64,000 nt of DNA from Hymenobacter piscis (GCF_018760735.1 NZ_JAHHZN010000023.1:1-64000); one strand, 5' to 3'; shown: positions 1 through 8,901, counted from the first letter of the stretch. Numbers and translations are program-made. Notes: generated by a model from the sequence alone, not told the origin.

Positions 1-1
1 C

Positions 2-121
2 TGGGCCCGCCTCAAGCACCTGGCCTACCAGGCCAACACCACCGTCTACCAACTCAAGCAAGGACTGCTCGACGACTACCTGCGCCGCGAGCTGGCTCAG
101 CCCACACTCCGGTTTGCGTAA
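2..121 (+). CDS. C-terminal end of a small DNA-binding-like protein (partial)
   Basis: An open frame enters from the left edge and ends at TAA 119-121, leaving about 39 codons. The peptide begins WARLKHLAYQANTTVYQL and ends in a charged, leucine-rich helix. That pattern resembles the C-terminal half of ribbon-helix-helix proteins used in plasmid partition or copy control, but too little remains to name it. It is GC-rich like the backbone genes and unlike its AT-rich neighbour. Its last 25 bases overlap the 3' end of the convergent gene on the minus strand. Confidence 0.45.
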   Translation, partial: WARLKHLAYQANTTVYQLKQGLLDDYLRRELAQPTLRFA

Positions 122-3100
122 GTCCTAAAAGTAAGATAATGCACTATACTTTCTTGGTTTTTAATAACAAAAGCATTGTTATTTTCAAAATCTATCTCGA
201 ATTCTCTTACAATATCTACAAAAGGGTCAAATGAATTGCGTAATTGTGGCTGTAAGAACCGAAAACGATCAAGTATTTCAGATGGTTGCGTTTTTGCCTG
301 TATCGCTATTGAAGTGATGAGCTGAGTTGTTATGTTTCCTGCATAATTTGTATGAATGTATTTGTCTGGGTGATAGCCTATGGTAAATAGATCAAATTCC
401 GTCACGTAGTAATCAAACAAGTATTCTTGTATTTCAGGAAGAGAAATGTTGTAGTTTTGGTAGTTCTTAAGCGATGATATAACCTTCCCTAACGTCATTT
501 TCAATTCATATGACTTGGCAAATACATGCTTTAGGTCAGTAGTCCCGGCTATCCACCCCCTATATGTTACTAATTTAGTGCTGAGTATCTTTTCATCCAG
601 CTTTTCTTTCAGTACAAGAGGATTTTTGAAGTCATGCTTAGTGGATGGAAATCCAAAGACATGAAATCTATTGATTATTTCACCTAATTCTTCAGGAGAT
701 ATGTTTAAAGATTTTGAATTATTATAAACGGTAATTATTGGGAATATCCATTCATCAAGGGGAGTTGAGGTTTGCAAGTAATACACGCTATTCAATATGT
801 CGTAGTCATGGGCTGCAAATTTGTGTTGAATGAAAGGCGAATTCTCGTCAACATGTTTATTTAAAATTATACCCTCAAATAAATTAATTCTTGAATCAAC
901 TATTGTTTGATGGAAATTTTGATAAAGCTCATGCCTTATCGTGAATTTATCAGTTTCGGAATGTTGATTAATAAGAAAAATTATTTTGTAGTCCATTGGC
1001 CATACCCCTATTTGATTAATATCAGTTGTTAATTTTTTTTCAATGTTATCAAGAGGCAGAATAATACTGGCTCTTTTAGCAATTGTAATGCGAATGAAAT
1101 CATCTACTAGTTTGGGGTAGTAACTTGATAAGAAGGACAAATGATAGTGTGACAACAAGTTACTGTTAGAATGAAGAGTATCTAAACATTTGAAATTCAC
1201 AGCGCCTTTAATTCTACTTAGAACCAACTCGTTGTATTTATTTTGATTTAAGTAACTGTTTCTAGATATAGACAATCTTTGCTTATCGCCATTTCGACTA
1301 TTTATAATAAATGGCTGAGAGAGAGATGTGACTTGTATACCATCCTGCAATGAAATGCCTTGGTGATAGTGTAGCGAGTTACTGTTTTGGCGACCACGAA
1401 CCAATAGATATACACCTTCGTTGTCAGTTTCTAAAGCAAGGTCTCCAGAATAATTCGCACCTAAATTTATTTGGTTTGGGTGCCATGTTTCCTCTTTTTT
1501 GTCTTCTACGATAGATGTTCGAAACTCGCTTATATAAAGCCAGTTATACAAAGAATGGATTAGGGAGACCTCTTTGGTAGGATGTAAGTAGATCCTGATT
1601 ATAGTTCCGCCTTTTTCAAGAGTGGGCTCATCTGCTATAGTTCTCACCCTGCAGAGGTTACCACTTCCTTCTATGGTGAGTTCAATGGGTTGTTTTAGCT
1701 CACCGTATCTGTCCATTCTTTTCGTTTTTACGATGATTTTATCGGACATTAAAAAATAGCTAAATACTCCTATTCCAAATTGGCTATTTGGAAAATCCTC
1801 TATCTTTGGGCTTGTCTGACTCCACAAGAATTTTTCCTCATTATACTCTTTTTGGTCGGTATACCTCTTCCCTGCTTTGGTAAAGCTGTTGCGTATCTCT
1901 TTAATGCCCATGCCTACTCCGTTGTCAGAGCACTCAATATATGTACGCCCGTTTTCTTCGCCTTTTCGAAAAACAATCTCGCCTTGCCAAGTATTCTGTG
2001 ACGAGTTAGATGTTTGCGCTAAATATTGAAGTCTAGACCTTCTATAACGACAAGCATCAAGTGCATTTTGGTAGAGCTCTCTTATGAATACATGTTGGCT
2101 TCCGTAAATCGAGCCTCCAATGAGCAGTTCTTTGACTTCGCTCTCCGAAAGCCGGAACGACAAATGTGGAACTTCAAATAAATTCTTTCCTTTTCTGTCT
2201 TTTTCAATTTCAATCTTCTCACTTGAGAATAAAGGAAGGGTGAAATTATGAAATGAACCCGGGTAGAATTTTTTAAGAAATATGTTTAATAAATTACAAT
2301 GATTGTTCAACAGGTCAATTTGATGCCTAATTGCAAAGTCTATAGCAGGATGCGTAGTTGTAATATGCACCTCGCACAACTCATTGTCTCGTTCCCAAAA
2401 AAGCTCGTTGATAGATGATGCGATTGCGTCAACAGATAAGTCTTGGTCAACACCTAAGTAGTCAACAATAACCTCATTAAGGTTGGCAATGTCAAATGAC
2501 ATACGCTCCGCTATAGACAAGACAGCTGCTAATAATGCCTCGTTAATGGTGATGTTATTGCCGGAGGTCCCTTTAAGTATTTTTTTGTCTTTTACAACGC
2601 CCTCTTCATCTTTATTAAATGCGTATGCTTCTTTAAAAAAATAACTAACAAAAACACTAAAATCAATTTTCAATAGAGTATTAATAAATTCTGTATTTGG
2701 TTCAGGAAAATGCTTTTTGAAATCCAAATTATAATCAAAGAGGCCGTCTTCTTCGATAGATTTCCATGCTTTTGGAGTGTTTATAATGGATTTTCGGAGC
2801 AACCAGTACGCAACGGCTTTGGCTTCAGATTGCTTTTCTTCAATGATAAAAGACTGAATCTTTCTTTTAAACCTAGAATACTTTTGGAGGCTATAGTCAT
2901 AGTTGTTTCTCCAAATTCCTCCTAATTCTGTACTCTCAAAACTTATGGGATCAAATTCATTTGTGCTATTGTGAATTCCCGAAACAATTATTATCTCCTT
3001 TAATATCGATATTGTATAAAATACCGATAGCTCATAATTGTTAAAGTTGTGCTCACCACATATCTTGAGAAAGCTAGTGGAAAGGTGGTTTAGGTTATTT

Positions 3101-3711
3101 GTTTTGAACCATGGGGTATTAGCATAGTCTTCTGGCAGAGATGTGATTACAAACTCCCAGGACTTATGGGCAAAGAATGCCAACTGCTCCTTTTCAATTT
3201 CATCCAGGCCTTGGTAGAAAGGGTTTTCGTATAGTATAGAAGCCCATGGATGGGTCGGCTTAGCCGTAGGAGATTGTTGCTTGAGTGCGATTTGCCTTTC
3301 AGTCCAGAAGCTATTATCAGTAGCAATGATGATTTTAAAATCATCAGCGATGAATTTCAATGAAAGTTGTCTAATTTCTTGAGCTTTTTTGGTTGCATGC
3401 TTTATCAACCCTTTATCATTAAAATAGGGTACAACTAGTACCCAATAATGGATAATGGTATTGCCGAAGACCTTTTGCAGTTCTTTTTGATTTTCAATCA
3501 GCTTTTTTATGTCTTGAGTTATTTTGTCACGTTGCTTTTCATATAGATTATCATTACCATCAGCTGAGTAGCATTGATAAGCCTTCCCATCTGTTGAGAA
3601 ACCTTCTATCCCATGGTCACCATGGGTCTTATCAGGAACCTTCTGATAATCTGTGCTATATTTAATATGTAACAGGTCTTCAATGTAATCCTGCCATTCA
3701 ACACCTTTCAT
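97..3711 (-). CDS. Nuclease-like plus HSP90-type GHKL ATPase protein, candidate defence effector
   Basis: This 1204-residue protein has three parts. Residues 1-150 look like a PD-(D/E)XK-type nuclease: E11, then GDHGIEGF (residues 31-38, D32 and E36), then YQCY at 45-48 where such folds usually carry E/Q-x-K. Residues about 150-520 are mostly helical and unrecognised. From about residue 530 comes an HSP90/GHKL ATP-binding domain: an N-box with ELYQNALDA (E545, N549), DNGVGM (D596 to M601) and a GIG-containing lid motif SQFGIGVF near residue 645. About 450 residues after it are unassigned. The gene is visibly AT-rich beside GC-rich neighbours, which suggests recent transfer. No partner gene is evident: a gene tail lies on one side and an IS remnant on the other. 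Defence function is inferred from domain make-up and context; an HSP90-like chaperone or repair role cannot be excluded. Confidence 0.75.
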   Translation of the reverse strand: MKGVEWQDYIEDLLHIKYSTDYQKVPDKTHGDHGIEGFSTDGKAYQCYSADGNDNLYEKQRDKITQDIKKLIENQKELQKVFGNTIIHYWVLVVPYFNDKGLIKHATKKAQEIRQLSLKFIADDFKIIIATDNSFWTERQIALKQQSPTAKPTHPWASILYENPFYQGLDEIEKEQLAFFAHKSWEFVITSLPEDYANTPWFKTNNLNHLSTSFLKICGEHNFNNYELSVFYTISILKEIIIVSGIHNSTNEFDPISFESTELGGIWRNNYDYSLQKYSRFKRKIQSFIIEEKQSEAKAVAYWLLRKSIINTPKAWKSIEEDGLFDYNLDFKKHFPEPNTEFINTLLKIDFSVFVSYFFKEAYAFNKDEEGVVKDKKILKGTSGNNITINEALLAAVLSIAERMSFDIANLNEVIVDYLGVDQDLSVDAIASSINELFWERDNELCEVHITTTHPAIDFAIRHQIDLLNNHCNLLNIFLKKFYPGSFHNFTLPLFSSEKIEIEKDRKGKNLFEVPHLSFRLSESEVKELLIGGSIYGSQHVFIRELYQNALDACRYRRSRLQYLAQTSNSSQNTWQGEIVFRKGEENGRTYIECSDNGVGMGIKEIRNSFTKAGKRYTDQKEYNEEKFLWSQTSPKIEDFPNSQFGIGVFSYFLMSDKIIVKTKRMDRYGELKQPIELTIEGSGNLCRVRTIADEPTLEKGGTIIRIYLHPTKEVSLIHSLYNWLYISEFRTSIVEDKKEETWHPNQINLGANYSGDLALETDNEGVYLLVRGRQNSNSLHYHQGISLQDGIQVTSLSQPFIINSRNGDKQRLSISRNSYLNQNKYNELVLSRIKGAVNFKCLDTLHSNSNLLSHYHLSFLSSYYPKLVDDFIRITIAKRASIILPLDNIEKKLTTDINQIGVWPMDYKIIFLINQHSETDKFTIRHELYQNFHQTIVDSRINLFEGIILNKHVDENSPFIQHKFAAHDYDILNSVYYLQTSTPLDEWIFPIITVYNNSKSLNISPEELGEIINRFHVFGFPSTKHDFKNPLVLKEKLDEKILSTKLVTYRGWIAGTTDLKHVFAKSYELKMTLGKVISSLKNYQNYNISLPEIQEYLFDYYVTEFDLFTIGYHPDKYIHTNYAGNITTQLITSIAIQAKTQPSEILDRFRFLQPQLRNSFDPFVDIVREFEIDFENNNAFVIKNQESIVHYLTFRTYANRSVG

Positions 3712-3879
3712 TTTTGTGCTAGTTTAAAGTTTTTTGTGTACGCACTCGAAGATACCATAAATTGCTAGTTGAGGACTAGGCTAGACGGTGTTGTGGACTT
3801 GTGTGCGAAACTAGCGGGTATGGAAATTTGACGTGGTATAGTAATGACGGACAGAAGAAGGACGTATATCTCTTGTGCT

Positions 3880-4197
3880 ATGGCAACAAAATCCAGCGGG
3901 GCGTCGTCCGACAAACGGCGTAAACACGACGAAGCCTTCAAGGATGAAGCGCCGCGCCTGGCCAGCGAGAGCCGCAGCACGCCGGCGGCGGCCCGGCAGC
4001 TGGGTCGTACCCGGTAGGGCATCAGCCCCAAGCTGCTCTATCGTTGGCAGCAAGCACAGCTCGTGGCCGAAGTAGGCAGTGTGGAAGTGGCCCGCGACCC
4101 AGAGGTCCGCGCCCTGCGCGCCGCCAATAAGTGGCTGGCGCAGGAGCTGGACATTTTCAAAAAAGCCTTGGTCATCTTCGGCCTGCCGACCCGGTGA
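3880..4197 (+). pseudogene. IS3-family transposase OrfA remnant with internal stop
   Basis: Read from ATG 3880, the frame gives a helix-turn-helix OrfA (ARQLGRTR, stop, GISPKLLYRWQQAQLV...) that ends in a leucine-rich helix before TGA 4195-4197. TAG at 4015-4017 breaks the frame in the middle of the HTH, so the copy is dead unless read through. A candidate left terminal inverted repeat lies at 3834-3854 (tggtatagtaatgacggac...). No OrfB follows: after about 60 bases the sequence passes into an unrelated secreted-protein gene. The missing OrfB tail may be the remnant near 11070-11387. Confidence 0.8.
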
Positions 4198-4328
4198 GCA
4201 CATCGTCCCGCGGGCCGCTCACGTGCCTGTGCGCAAGCTGGCCTTCTTATAGCAGCGGGGGGATAAAATGACGCTAAGCGGGAATTTCTTTGAAAAGCCT
4301 TATTTTTGACGAGCTTAGGTTATTCCGT

Positions 4329-5192
4329 ATGCGCTATTTTCTACCCGGCTGGCTTTTATTCCTTCTTGTAAATTTCAGTCACGCTGGGCAAGCGCAAGCG
4401 TGGCAGCCGCCAAATACCGACTTGGGTAGCCTGGTCCCCAAGCCCCAGGGCTCGCAGTTGCCTACTACGGGTAGTTCTCTGGAGCAGCAACAGGCCCGGA
4501 CCCGCGCCATCAACCAAGCATCCATTGACCAGGTGGACCGCTACATTGCTACCCAACAGCAGCGGGAACGAGCACTGCAGCAAGAAATCCAGGTGGAGCA
4601 ACAGCGCCGCGCCAGCGAGGAGCAAGCCCGTCAACAGTACAAGCTGGCCAATCAGCAACTCTACGAATCGACGTACCAGACGCTGCAAGGAATGCTGGAA
4701 GGTCGCCGGCACTGGGATTTGAAGCGGGCCGTCTTCCTGACTGAAAACGCCTTCATGAACGGGGGCCTGGACTACACCCAATTCAGTACCGACATTCACG
4801 AACTAACGCAAATCTGCCGAGGCCTTGCGGCGGACTCGGCGCGGCCCGACCTAGCGGCGCGCTTTATGGCCCTGCATCGGCTCATGACCGATACCATCCG
4901 GGTAACCTACAACGGCAAGCTGGCCTCGGTGCATATGCCGCCGCGCTACGATTTCAAGGACTTTTGGGGCCGGGAGGACTACACCATGCAGTTTGTGAAC
5001 AAGCTGCTGGCGACTAATGGTGGCCAATGCCATTCTATGCCGCTGCTCTACAAGCTGGTAGCCGATGAGTTAGGCATCAAGTCATACCTGAGCATGGCCC
5101 CGAGCCATTCCTACATTCAGGTGAAAGACAATCGGGGGGTACTATATAGCTACGAAACCACACGCGGCTTTTTCGTCAGCGATTCCTACTAA
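4329..5192 (+). CDS. Secreted transglutaminase-like protein, N-terminal part cut by a stop codon
   Basis: The ATG at 4329 is preferred over an upstream TTG because it gives a clean signal peptide (MRYFLPGWLLFLLVNFSHAG, cleavage likely after AQA). A glutamine-rich coiled-coil-like stretch follows (about residues 45-115), then a helical domain and a region like the transglutaminase core. In that core a Cys in NGGQCHSMP, a His in APSHSYIQV and an acidic YETT stand in the order and spacing of the Cys-His-Asp/Glu triad. TAA at 5190-5192 ends the frame, but the same frame restarts at once with ATG 5193, and the two pieces together align end to end with the next gene (5661-6830). The stop aligns with a leucine of that paralogue, so it looks like a nonsense change. 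Transglutaminase relationship is inferred from motif spacing. Confidence 0.7.
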   Translation: MRYFLPGWLLFLLVNFSHAGQAQAWQPPNTDLGSLVPKPQGSQLPTTGSSLEQQQARTRAINQASIDQVDRYIATQQQRERALQQEIQVEQQRRASEEQARQQYKLANQQLYESTYQTLQGMLEGRRHWDLKRAVFLTENAFMNGGLDYTQFSTDIHELTQICRGLAADSARPDLAARFMALHRLMTDTIRVTYNGKLASVHMPPRYDFKDFWGREDYTMQFVNKLLATNGGQCHSMPLLYKLVADELGIKSYLSMAPSHSYIQVKDNRGVLYSYETTRGFFVSDSY

Positions 5193-5654
5193 ATGAGTTC
5201 GGGCTTCATCAAGGCGGGTGCCCTGAAACATCGCTCCTACCTGGACACACTCACGCGAAGCGAAACGATGGCCTGCCGTGTGTTCGACTTAGCCCAAAGT
5301 TATGCCTGGCGCTACGGCCACGATGCTTTTTCGGCCAAGTGCGCGGCTCTGGGGCTGCGCTATTACCCGCAAAGTGTTCAAGGTCGGATGCTGGCCCATG
5401 ATGCGGCCTTGATGGCGCTTATGGTCGCGGTTAAGACCAATGGCCAGCCGACCGAAGCCCAAGCCCGACTGAACCCGAAACTTCGCCCGCTTATGGAAGA
5501 AGTCGAGCGGCGGGCGCGGGCAGTCGATGAACTGGGCCACGAGGAAATGCCGGCCGACCAGTACGCCCGCTGGCTAAAGCAAGTTGAGCAGGAACAAACT
5601 CGTGTGGCTGGTCAGCAAGCCGCCTTCCGTTTCGAGCAAACCGCCAAGAAATAA
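5193..5654 (+). CDS. C-terminal part of the interrupted transglutaminase-like protein
   Basis: These 153 residues lie in the same frame as the preceding gene, with no base between its TAA and this ATG. They have no signal peptide or promoter of their own. They match the C-terminal third of the protein at 5661-6830: the SSGFIKAG region corresponds to TASGYISKE, and GHEEMPADQYARWL corresponds to GYREMPAQMYADWL. The piece is helical and rich in Arg and Glu. It could be made by termination-reinitiation, but more likely it is the far half of one gene broken by a nonsense mutation or a sequencing error. Confidence 0.65.
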   Translation: MSSGFIKAGALKHRSYLDTLTRSETMACRVFDLAQSYAWRYGHDAFSAKCAALGLRYYPQSVQGRMLAHDAALMALMVAVKTNGQPTEAQARLNPKLRPLMEEVERRARAVDELGHEEMPADQYARWLKQVEQEQTRVAGQQAAFRFEQTAKK

Positions 5655-5660
5655 GCTCCT

Positions 5661-6830
5661 ATGCCTCACACTACCCGTTTTCTCTTATACTGCCTGCTGC
5701 TGGCGCTTTCGGCTGCCTGTGCCCGGCGTCCGGTCGCGTTGGAGCCGCTGGCCCTGCGCAGCAGCGCCTACCACGTTGCGGTGCCTGACCGGGGGCCAGT
5801 GCCGACGCAGCTCCCGGGCCTTCGACGGGCAGCAGTTCCTGCACCCGTTGCGGTGCCTTCGGCGGCGGACATTACCCATGATGCTTACGAGCAAGCCTAT
5901 CAAGAACTCGCAAAAATGCTGGATGGCCGTTACCCGCTTAGCTTCAAGCGGGCAGTCTTTTTATCTGAAAACGCCTACTTCGACAACCGCCTCAGCTACG
6001 AGGAATTTAATACCAATATTACGGCCCTTAGCCAGTTAGCACGGTTGCTAAAAACAGCTAACGACCCCTATTTGCTATACGAACGGGCCGATAAAGAGCT
6101 AGTAGCCCGAAACGCGGCCATTTTTATGATGATGAAGGACACTACCCGGTTAGGCAAGGGTCGCCAAGTGCTTCCTTTTCGCTATGATTTTGAAGATTTT
6201 AACGGAGATTCGGATTGGCGTCAAATGTTTGTCAGCAAGCTATTGGTCGCCCACAAAGGGAATTGCCACTCACTACCGTTTCTCTATAAAATTATTGCGG
6301 ACGAGAATGGTGCACCTACCTGGCTGTCGCTGGCTCCCAACCATATTTACCTAAAGCAGCACAACCTAAAAGATGGGTGGTATAACACGGAGCTAACCAG
6401 CCGCACCTTTCCAAATGATGCCTGGCTTACGGCTTCGGGCTATATCAGTAAGGAAACCATTGTAAGCGGTATTTACATGGATACGCTCAGCGCCAAACAA
6501 AATGTAGTCCTTTGCCTAGTGGACCTAGCTAAAGGATATGAGCGTCGTTTGGGACCGGCTTCGGCCGAATCTTTTACCCTGAAATGTACGGAGTTGGCCT
6601 TGCAATATTTCCCCCACTACATCAATGCCCAACTGCTGCGGGCTGAGGCCCTGCGGCATCGGTTCGAGCGCCAACAAAGTACCGTTACATCTCAACAGGC
6701 TTTTGCCGCAATGGAAGCGGCCTACACCCATATCTTCGAGACTGGTTACCGCGAAATGCCGGCTCAAATGTACGCGGACTGGCTACAAGCTGTGGTCAGA
6801 GAAAAAGCCAAATACCAAACCCAACACTAG
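5661..6830 (+). CDS. Lipoprotein with transglutaminase-like core, paralogue of the preceding gene
   Basis: A 389-residue protein with a lipoprotein signal: a hydrophobic stretch then LSAAC, with Cys20 as the likely lipidation site. It is the intact homologue of the pair at 4329-5654, sharing FKRAVFLSENAY (FKRAVF versus LKRAVF), LPFRYDFEDFNG, the Cys motif KGNCHSLPFLYKIIADE and the His motif LAPNHIYLK. The Cys, His and a following acidic residue (NTEL) fit a transglutaminase/papain-like arrangement. The C-terminal 130 residues are helical. It lies 6 bases after the previous gene and 9 bases before the RHS-core gene, so the set is probably one operon. Envelope location is well supported; enzymatic activity is inferred. 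Confidence 0.75.
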   Translation: MPHTTRFLLYCLLLALSAACARRPVALEPLALRSSAYHVAVPDRGPVPTQLPGLRRAAVPAPVAVPSAADITHDAYEQAYQELAKMLDGRYPLSFKRAVFLSENAYFDNRLSYEEFNTNITALSQLARLLKTANDPYLLYERADKELVARNAAIFMMMKDTTRLGKGRQVLPFRYDFEDFNGDSDWRQMFVSKLLVAHKGNCHSLPFLYKIIADENGAPTWLSLAPNHIYLKQHNLKDGWYNTELTSRTFPNDAWLTASGYISKETIVSGIYMDTLSAKQNVVLCLVDLAKGYERRLGPASAESFTLKCTELALQYFPHYINAQLLRAEALRHRFERQQSTVTSQQAFAAMEAAYTHIFETGYREMPAQMYADWLQAVVREKAKYQTQH

Positions 6831-6839
6831 CCCGGTAAT

Positions 6840-7868
6840 ATGCGAAACAATTACTCACTTACGTTGCTGGTGGGACTAGCCCTGCCGCTGGCTGCCCATG
6901 CACAACAACCATTTGAGCGGTTTGGGGTTAAGGTAAAGGTGGTTACGCTTAGCAATGGGCGTTACCCGGAGTTCTTTGGCAATGACAGCCTGCGGCGCAT
7001 TGGCTCGGTTGTCTATAATACCCGCATGCGGCGAATCGCTTACTTGCTGCCAGCTGATTCACTCGTGGGTAGGCCAAAAGCTGAGGTCACTAGCCGCTGG
7101 CTGGTAGTGGACCCTTTGGCTGAACAGTTCTCCCATATCACTCCTTATGCCTACGTGTCGAACAATCCAGTTAATAAAATCGACCCCGATGGACGAGCAG
7201 AGAAAGATGTTATCCTGGGCGGCCCTAAAGCACAAGAAACGTTCAGGCAACTTGCCGCTTCAGTAGCAAGTTCTCTCACCCTGACAATGGACGCGGGGGG
7301 AAAAGTCAGTTATACCCAAGTCGGGAACAATCCACCTACTGCGGGTGCTCAACAGTTAATGGGCGCGGTTGATGACCATTCCGTCACCGTTAATGTTAAT
7401 TCGGTGGGAACTGACCAGCAATTGACCGCTGACGGTGCCATAATAGCCGGTGGTGCTTTTATGGGTAACACGGTTACGCCAGGGGCGGCAGGAGAGAAAG
7501 CAACGGTTCAGACCAATCAAACCATTGTTCAGCCTGTTTTGGAGACAATGGATAACTACTTCAACCAGCCTGGCGCCACAACCTTGCACGAAGTAAATGA
7601 ATCCTACGTTGGTGGAACTATGTCGCAACAATCCGGTACATCTTCTGGCAGGTCAGGCGCCCCCGGTAGTGTTTATCCCGCTGCCCATAATGCCGCGCAA
7701 GAGACCTCCCCGCAATCCGGTCAATACAATGTCAGGTTTTTTGATAGACAAGGAAACCCCATGACCACACGGGCTGCTGAGAACTCACCGGCTCAGGTTG
7801 GCAGAAGGGAGCATTACGTGCAGGAAGGCAGCCGACCACCGCAAGTAATTCAGACCATAACGCCCTAA
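6840..7868 (+). CDS. Short secreted RHS-core protein with a metal-binding-like tail
   Basis: The 342-residue product has a signal peptide (MRNNYSLTLLVGLALPLAAHAQ) and about 50 residues without known motif. It then carries the RHS-associated core: VVDPLAEQF, TPYAYVSNNPVNKIDPDGR. Unlike classical RHS proteins it has no YD repeats; the core follows almost directly on the signal peptide. The variable tail begins after DPDGR. It contains HEVNE at residues 250-254 and a later His at 283 (YPAAHNAA), a spacing that recalls a zinc-binding site. The tail is the place where polymorphic toxins carry their effector. The gene lies in tandem with the transglutaminase-like lipoprotein and a following lipoprotein that could be its immunity or anchoring partner; that pairing is inferred. 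Confidence 0.75.
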   Translation: MRNNYSLTLLVGLALPLAAHAQQPFERFGVKVKVVTLSNGRYPEFFGNDSLRRIGSVVYNTRMRRIAYLLPADSLVGRPKAEVTSRWLVVDPLAEQFSHITPYAYVSNNPVNKIDPDGRAEKDVILGGPKAQETFRQLAASVASSLTLTMDAGGKVSYTQVGNNPPTAGAQQLMGAVDDHSVTVNVNSVGTDQQLTADGAIIAGGAFMGNTVTPGAAGEKATVQTNQTIVQPVLETMDNYFNQPGATTLHEVNESYVGGTMSQQSGTSSGRSGAPGSVYPAAHNAAQETSPQSGQYNVRFFDRQGNPMTTRAAENSPAQVGRREHYVQEGSRPPQVIQTITP

Positions 7869-7908
7869 TACAGCCAGTACAATAATTCGTTTACCATACT
7901 TTGCCTCG

Positions 7909-8367
7909 ATGAAGCTCTTTCTCGCTACTGCGCTCATTTGCTTTCTGGGTTGTAAAGCACCAGAATTAGCAAAGGCCGTTGTCTCGACCACAAGCGGGCG
8001 GTTCTCGGTCCAAGTTAGCGGGCCTTTGGGGAGCTACAAGGTGGCCCGTATTGATTCTATAAAAAGCGTTTATCTAATATATGCAAGGCGCAATGATACG
8101 CTTTTCAAAATCGTGTCAGATAAAGAAACGCCGAAGAGTTGCGCTAACATCAGACCGGGCCAATACTACAAATTCCAGTTACGTTCATTGCTCTTTACTG
8201 ACCTCACGCCGGCAGAGCAAGCCAAATATCCTGGCCTCAAATCATTGGATACGCACCACATGGGCGGCTTAGATTATGACGGAAAGGGCCTAGTTATTAA
8301 GCTAGAAGGTGATTCTATCCGGGACTTGTATTACGCCAAGAACATTTCTGGCCTCTGTTTTAAGTAG
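7909..8367 (+). CDS. Small lipoprotein, possible immunity partner of the RHS-core protein
   Basis: A 152-residue protein with a short lipoprotein signal (MKLFLATALICFLGCKAPE, Cys15 as lipidation site). The mature part looks beta-rich, with many Val, Lys and Tyr residues and two further cysteines (one in SCANIRPGQYYKF, one near the C-terminus). I do not recognise a family. It starts 40 bases after the RHS-core gene. A small lipoprotein directly behind a polymorphic-toxin-like gene is a common place for an immunity protein, but nothing in the sequence proves this. Confidence 0.6.
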   Translation: MKLFLATALICFLGCKAPELAKAVVSTTSGRFSVQVSGPLGSYKVARIDSIKSVYLIYARRNDTLFKIVSDKETPKSCANIRPGQYYKFQLRSLLFTDLTPAEQAKYPGLKSLDTHHMGGLDYDGKGLVIKLEGDSIRDLYYAKNISGLCFK

Positions 8368-8369
8368 AA

Positions 8370-8473
8370 GTGAGAGTAGCTATTTTTTGCTTTTGTCTGC
8401 TGTGTTTTGCAAATCTGGCTGTGGCACAAGTAAGCCTGGTAGTGCCGACCACCAGTAAGACCGATATAAAAAG
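8370..8473 (+). pseudogene. Secreted-protein gene fragment truncated by an IS
   Basis: A GTG at 8370, two bases after the preceding stop, opens a frame with a signal peptide (MRVAIFCFCLLCFANLAVAQ) and about 15 mature residues. Then the left end of the IS3-family element begins at about 8474. The rest of the gene is not found on the other side of the IS, where a resolvase fragment lies instead. It was probably the last gene of the secreted operon. Translation as written runs on into the IS. Confidence 0.6.
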
Positions 8474-8523
8474 TGTCTTGTACTGGAATAAGTTGACAGT
8501 TTTTCACCTTAAAAACTGTTCTC

Positions 8524-8901
8524 ATGCAAGAGCATATTCAGGAGTTACTGCAACGCTTTCAGTACAGCGAGCAACTCAAGGAAACAGCGGTGTTTCGCAT
8601 CCTCTTTGGCGGGGAAGACCCAACTCATGTGATGGTGGATTTGGACATCCATAACCGCTATACCCTGCTGAATTGGGTGAGTTTGTATCGGCAGAAGATG
8701 CAAACAGGTCTGCTTACTTTACCTGCCATGACGAAAACTCAGAAGCAGGATCTACAGGCGCTAAAACAGCGCAACACCGAACTCGAGCAAGCGTTGCAAC
8801 AAGCAAACTTGCTGATTTTGGCACTTAATACGATGATTGAGGTAGCCGAGAAAGAGTTAAAGCTGCCCATCCGAAAAACGTCTGGTACCAAACAGTGCTG
8901 A
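8524..8901 (+). CDS. IS3-family transposase OrfA
   Basis: A 125-residue protein beginning MQEHIQELLQRFQYSEQ, with a helical DNA-binding N-terminus. Its C-terminal part is a long leucine-zipper-like coiled coil (QALKQRNTELEQALQQANL). The ATG lies 50 bases inside the left end of the element. The stop overlaps the start of OrfB by seven bases in the -1 frame, the usual IS3 layout, so a fused OrfAB may be made; I see no classical A6G slippery run at the overlap. Confidence 0.85.
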   Translation: MQEHIQELLQRFQYSEQLKETAVFRILFGGEDPTHVMVDLDIHNRYTLLNWVSLYRQKMQTGLLTLPAMTKTQKQDLQALKQRNTELEQALQQANLLILALNTMIEVAEKELKLPIRKTSGTKQC

